Positions 62,819 to 64,000 of a DNA stretch of 64,000 bases are shown piece after piece; the stretch's first letter is position 1, and each line of letters begins with the position of its first letter. Source of the DNA: Paracoccus haematequi (GTDB lineage Bacteria > Pseudomonadota > Alphaproteobacteria > Rhodobacterales > Rhodobacteraceae); NCBI RefSeq assembly GCF_900631945.1, contig NZ_UZWE01000029.1, positions 186,001 through 250,000 of the forward strand. Reading direction: 5' to 3'. Below the pieces are notes generated by a model that saw only the letters and a list, made by a program, of their open reading frames with translations, did no database searches and was not told where the DNA came from. The position numbers and the translations under genes were made by a program.

Positions 62819-63411
62819 GGGGCGGTCTCCAGCCATTCGCGGATCCGCGCCGAAGGATCGGGGTTCAGGGTGATGTCGGTCACGGCGGCCACCAGATCCG
62901 CACCCGCCGCGAAGGCCAGCCTCGCCCGGTCCGGCGTCAGCCCGCCGATGGCGCAAAGGGGGATGCCGCCGATCCGCGCCTTCCATTCGGTCAGCTTCTC
63001 GACCCCCTGCTGGTGCCATTTCATCGGCTTCAGGATCGTCGGCCAGACCGGGCCGAGCGCCACGTAATCGGGCTTGCAGGCCAGGGCGCGATCCAGTTCC
63101 GCCGTGTCATGGGTCGAGACGCCCAGCCGCAGCCCCGCCGCGCGGATGGCGGGCAGATCGGCCCCGTCCAGATCCTCTTGCCCCAGATGCAGGAAATCGC
63201 AGCCCAGTTCGATCGCCAGGCGCCAGTGATCGTTGACGACCAGGATCGCGCCCCGCCGGCGGCACAGATCGCGGGCGCGGGCGATCTCGATCCGCAGGGC
63301 GTCGTCAGGGCGGTCCTTGATGCGCAACTGCACCAGCCGCACGCCCAAGGGCAGGGCGCGGGCGATCCAGTCCGCGCTGTCGAAGATCGGATAGAAACGC
63401 GGCAGGCTCAC
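62815..63411 (-). CDS. thiE: ThiE, thiamine-phosphate synthase
   Basis: Joins HMP diphosphate to the thiazole phosphate carboxylate to give thiamine phosphate. The 198-residue TIM barrel has Gln/Lys in VQLRIKD (diphosphate/Mg site), [32 protein letters not shown] and the phosphate loop AIGGLTPDR. The family motif PTxTK is altered here (PTILKPMK), a minor variation. Overlaps thiG at its start and thiF at its end (ATGA in both cases). Confidence 0.93.
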   Translation of the reverse strand: MSLPRFYPIFDSADWIARALPLGVRLVQLRIKDRPDDALRIEIARARDLCRRRGAILVVNDHWRLAIELGCDFLHLGQEDLDGADLPAIRAAGLRLGVSTHDTAELDRALACKPDYVALGPVWPTILKPMKWHQQGVEKLTEWKARIGGIPLCAIGGLTPDRARLAFAAGADLVAAVTDITLNPDPSARIREWLETAP

Positions 63412-64000
63412 AGGAAGGCCCGCCCGATCACCGGAGTCGAGGGGATGGCCATGTCCGTCCGCTCCATCGGATCGGCCAACCAGGCGGCGCGCCCGGCGCG
63501 GATGGCGTCCGCCATGGCGGCGGCCATCGCCACGGGATCGCCCGCGCGGGCCACGGCGCTGTTCAGCAGGATCGCGTCATAGCCCATCTCCATCGCCGCC
63601 GCGGCGTGGCTGGGCAGGCCGATCCCGGCATCGACGACCAGCGGCACATCGGGAAAGGCCGCGCGCAATGCCCGCAGCCCGTGCGGATTGTTCAGCCCCA
63701 GCCCGGATCCGATGGGCGCGCCCCAGGGCATCAGCACCTGACAGCCCGCCGCCAGCAGCCGGTCGCAGACCGTCAGATCCTCGGTGCAATAGGGGAATAC
63801 CTTGAAGCCGTCCGAGGCCAGGATCCGCGCGGCCTCGACCAGTTCGAAGACATCGGGTTGCAGCGTGTCGGCATGGCCGATCACCTCCAGCTTGATCCAG
63901 TCGGTGGCAAAGACCTCTCGGGCCATCTGCGCGGTGGTGACGGCCTCGCGTGCGCTGTGGCAGCCGGCGGTATTGGGCAGCAAACCCACCCCCAACGATC
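63408..64000 (-). CDS. thiG: ThiG, thiazole synthase (N-terminal part outside the window)
   Basis: ThiG condenses 1-deoxy-xylulose 5-phosphate, dehydroglycine and ThiS-thiocarboxylate into the thiazole ring. About 197 residues of a ~255-residue family member are visible. LLPNTAGC, the Schiff-base Lys in [23 protein letters not shown] and the phosphate-site [17 protein letters not shown] segment are all intact. The frame continues past 64000, so the start is not in view. It leads the visible thi operon thiG-thiE-thiF-thiY-tenA-thiX; thiS and thiO may lie just upstream. Confidence 0.93.
   Translation of the reverse strand, partial: SLGVGLLPNTAGCHSAREAVTTAQMAREVFATDWIKLEVIGHADTLQPDVFELVEAARILASDGFKVFPYCTEDLTVCDRLLAAGCQVLMPWGAPIGSGLGLNNPHGLRALRAAFPDVPLVVDAGIGLPSHAAAAMEMGYDAILLNSAVARAGDPVAMAAAMADAIRAGRAAWLADPMERTDMAIPSTPVIGRAFL

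Overview
The window looks like part of a Paracoccus-like member of the Rhodobacterales (Alphaproteobacteria). The grounds are very high GC with strong GC3, a nosRZDFYLX denitrification cluster with a Tat-exported clade I NosZ, many TRAP and ABC uptake operons for small organic solutes, and a taurine-pyruvate-type aminotransferase of the roseobacter/Paracoccus kind. This is inferred from gene content and protein resemblance; no rRNA or tRNA gene was seen to confirm it. Replicon type (chromosome, chromid or megaplasmid) cannot be decided from the window.

Layout. 1-8120 (+): nosR (5' end outside the window), nosZ, nosD, nosF, nosY, nosL, nosX, the full nitrous-oxide reductase maturation set. 8125-14795 (-): a tightly overlapping six-gene operon: CDP-alcohol phosphatidyltransferase, membrane sulfatase/phosphotransferase-like protein, NMT1-type binding protein, ATPase, double-domain permease and GT4 glycosyltransferase. 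14902-16557: cytochrome b561 and an orphan tyrosine recombinase. 16606-25354: beta-hydroxyacid dehydrogenase and LysR regulator (divergent), then TRAP transporter, two-subunit transketolase, SDR, a strong terminator and a sugar-isomerase-like protein. 25495-34089: DapA-family lyase, aldehyde dehydrogenase, FAD amine oxidase, LysR regulator and a glycine-betaine-type ABC importer. A conserved 34-nt element occurs before the first gene and before the importer.

34.1-34.5 kb holds the wreck of a GntR/FCD regulator, followed by an AT-rich stretch. From there to about 47.8 kb base composition is visibly less GC-rich, which suggests an acquired block. It encodes a TPP enzyme, a PotABCD-like importer, an Asp/Glu (hydantoin-type) racemase, two polysaccharide-deacetylase-fold proteins, an M20 amidohydrolase, an AllE-type ureidoglycine aminohydrolase, a LysR regulator, a GlcD-type FAD oxidase and an XRE-cupin regulator. 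The fold order mirrors allantoin/ureide breakdown without being the textbook gene set, and is the best candidate here for an undescribed catabolic pathway.

47.9-59.5 kb: a Tpa-like aminotransferase, then a large minus-strand operon (ATPase, haloacid-dehalogenase-like hydrolase, FAD amine oxidase, binding protein, two permeases, GMC oxidoreductase with an in-frame stop, cupin, 2-hydroxyacid dehydrogenase) facing a LysR gene whose start codon lies in a perfect palindrome. 59.5-64 kb (-): thiamine synthesis and pyrimidine salvage genes thiG (partial), thiE, thiF, thiY, tenA, thiX. No CRISPR array, rRNA, tRNA, transposase or insertion sequence was recognised. Operon structure is inferred from strand, spacing and overlap; substrates of the TRAP and ABC systems are not determined by the sequence.
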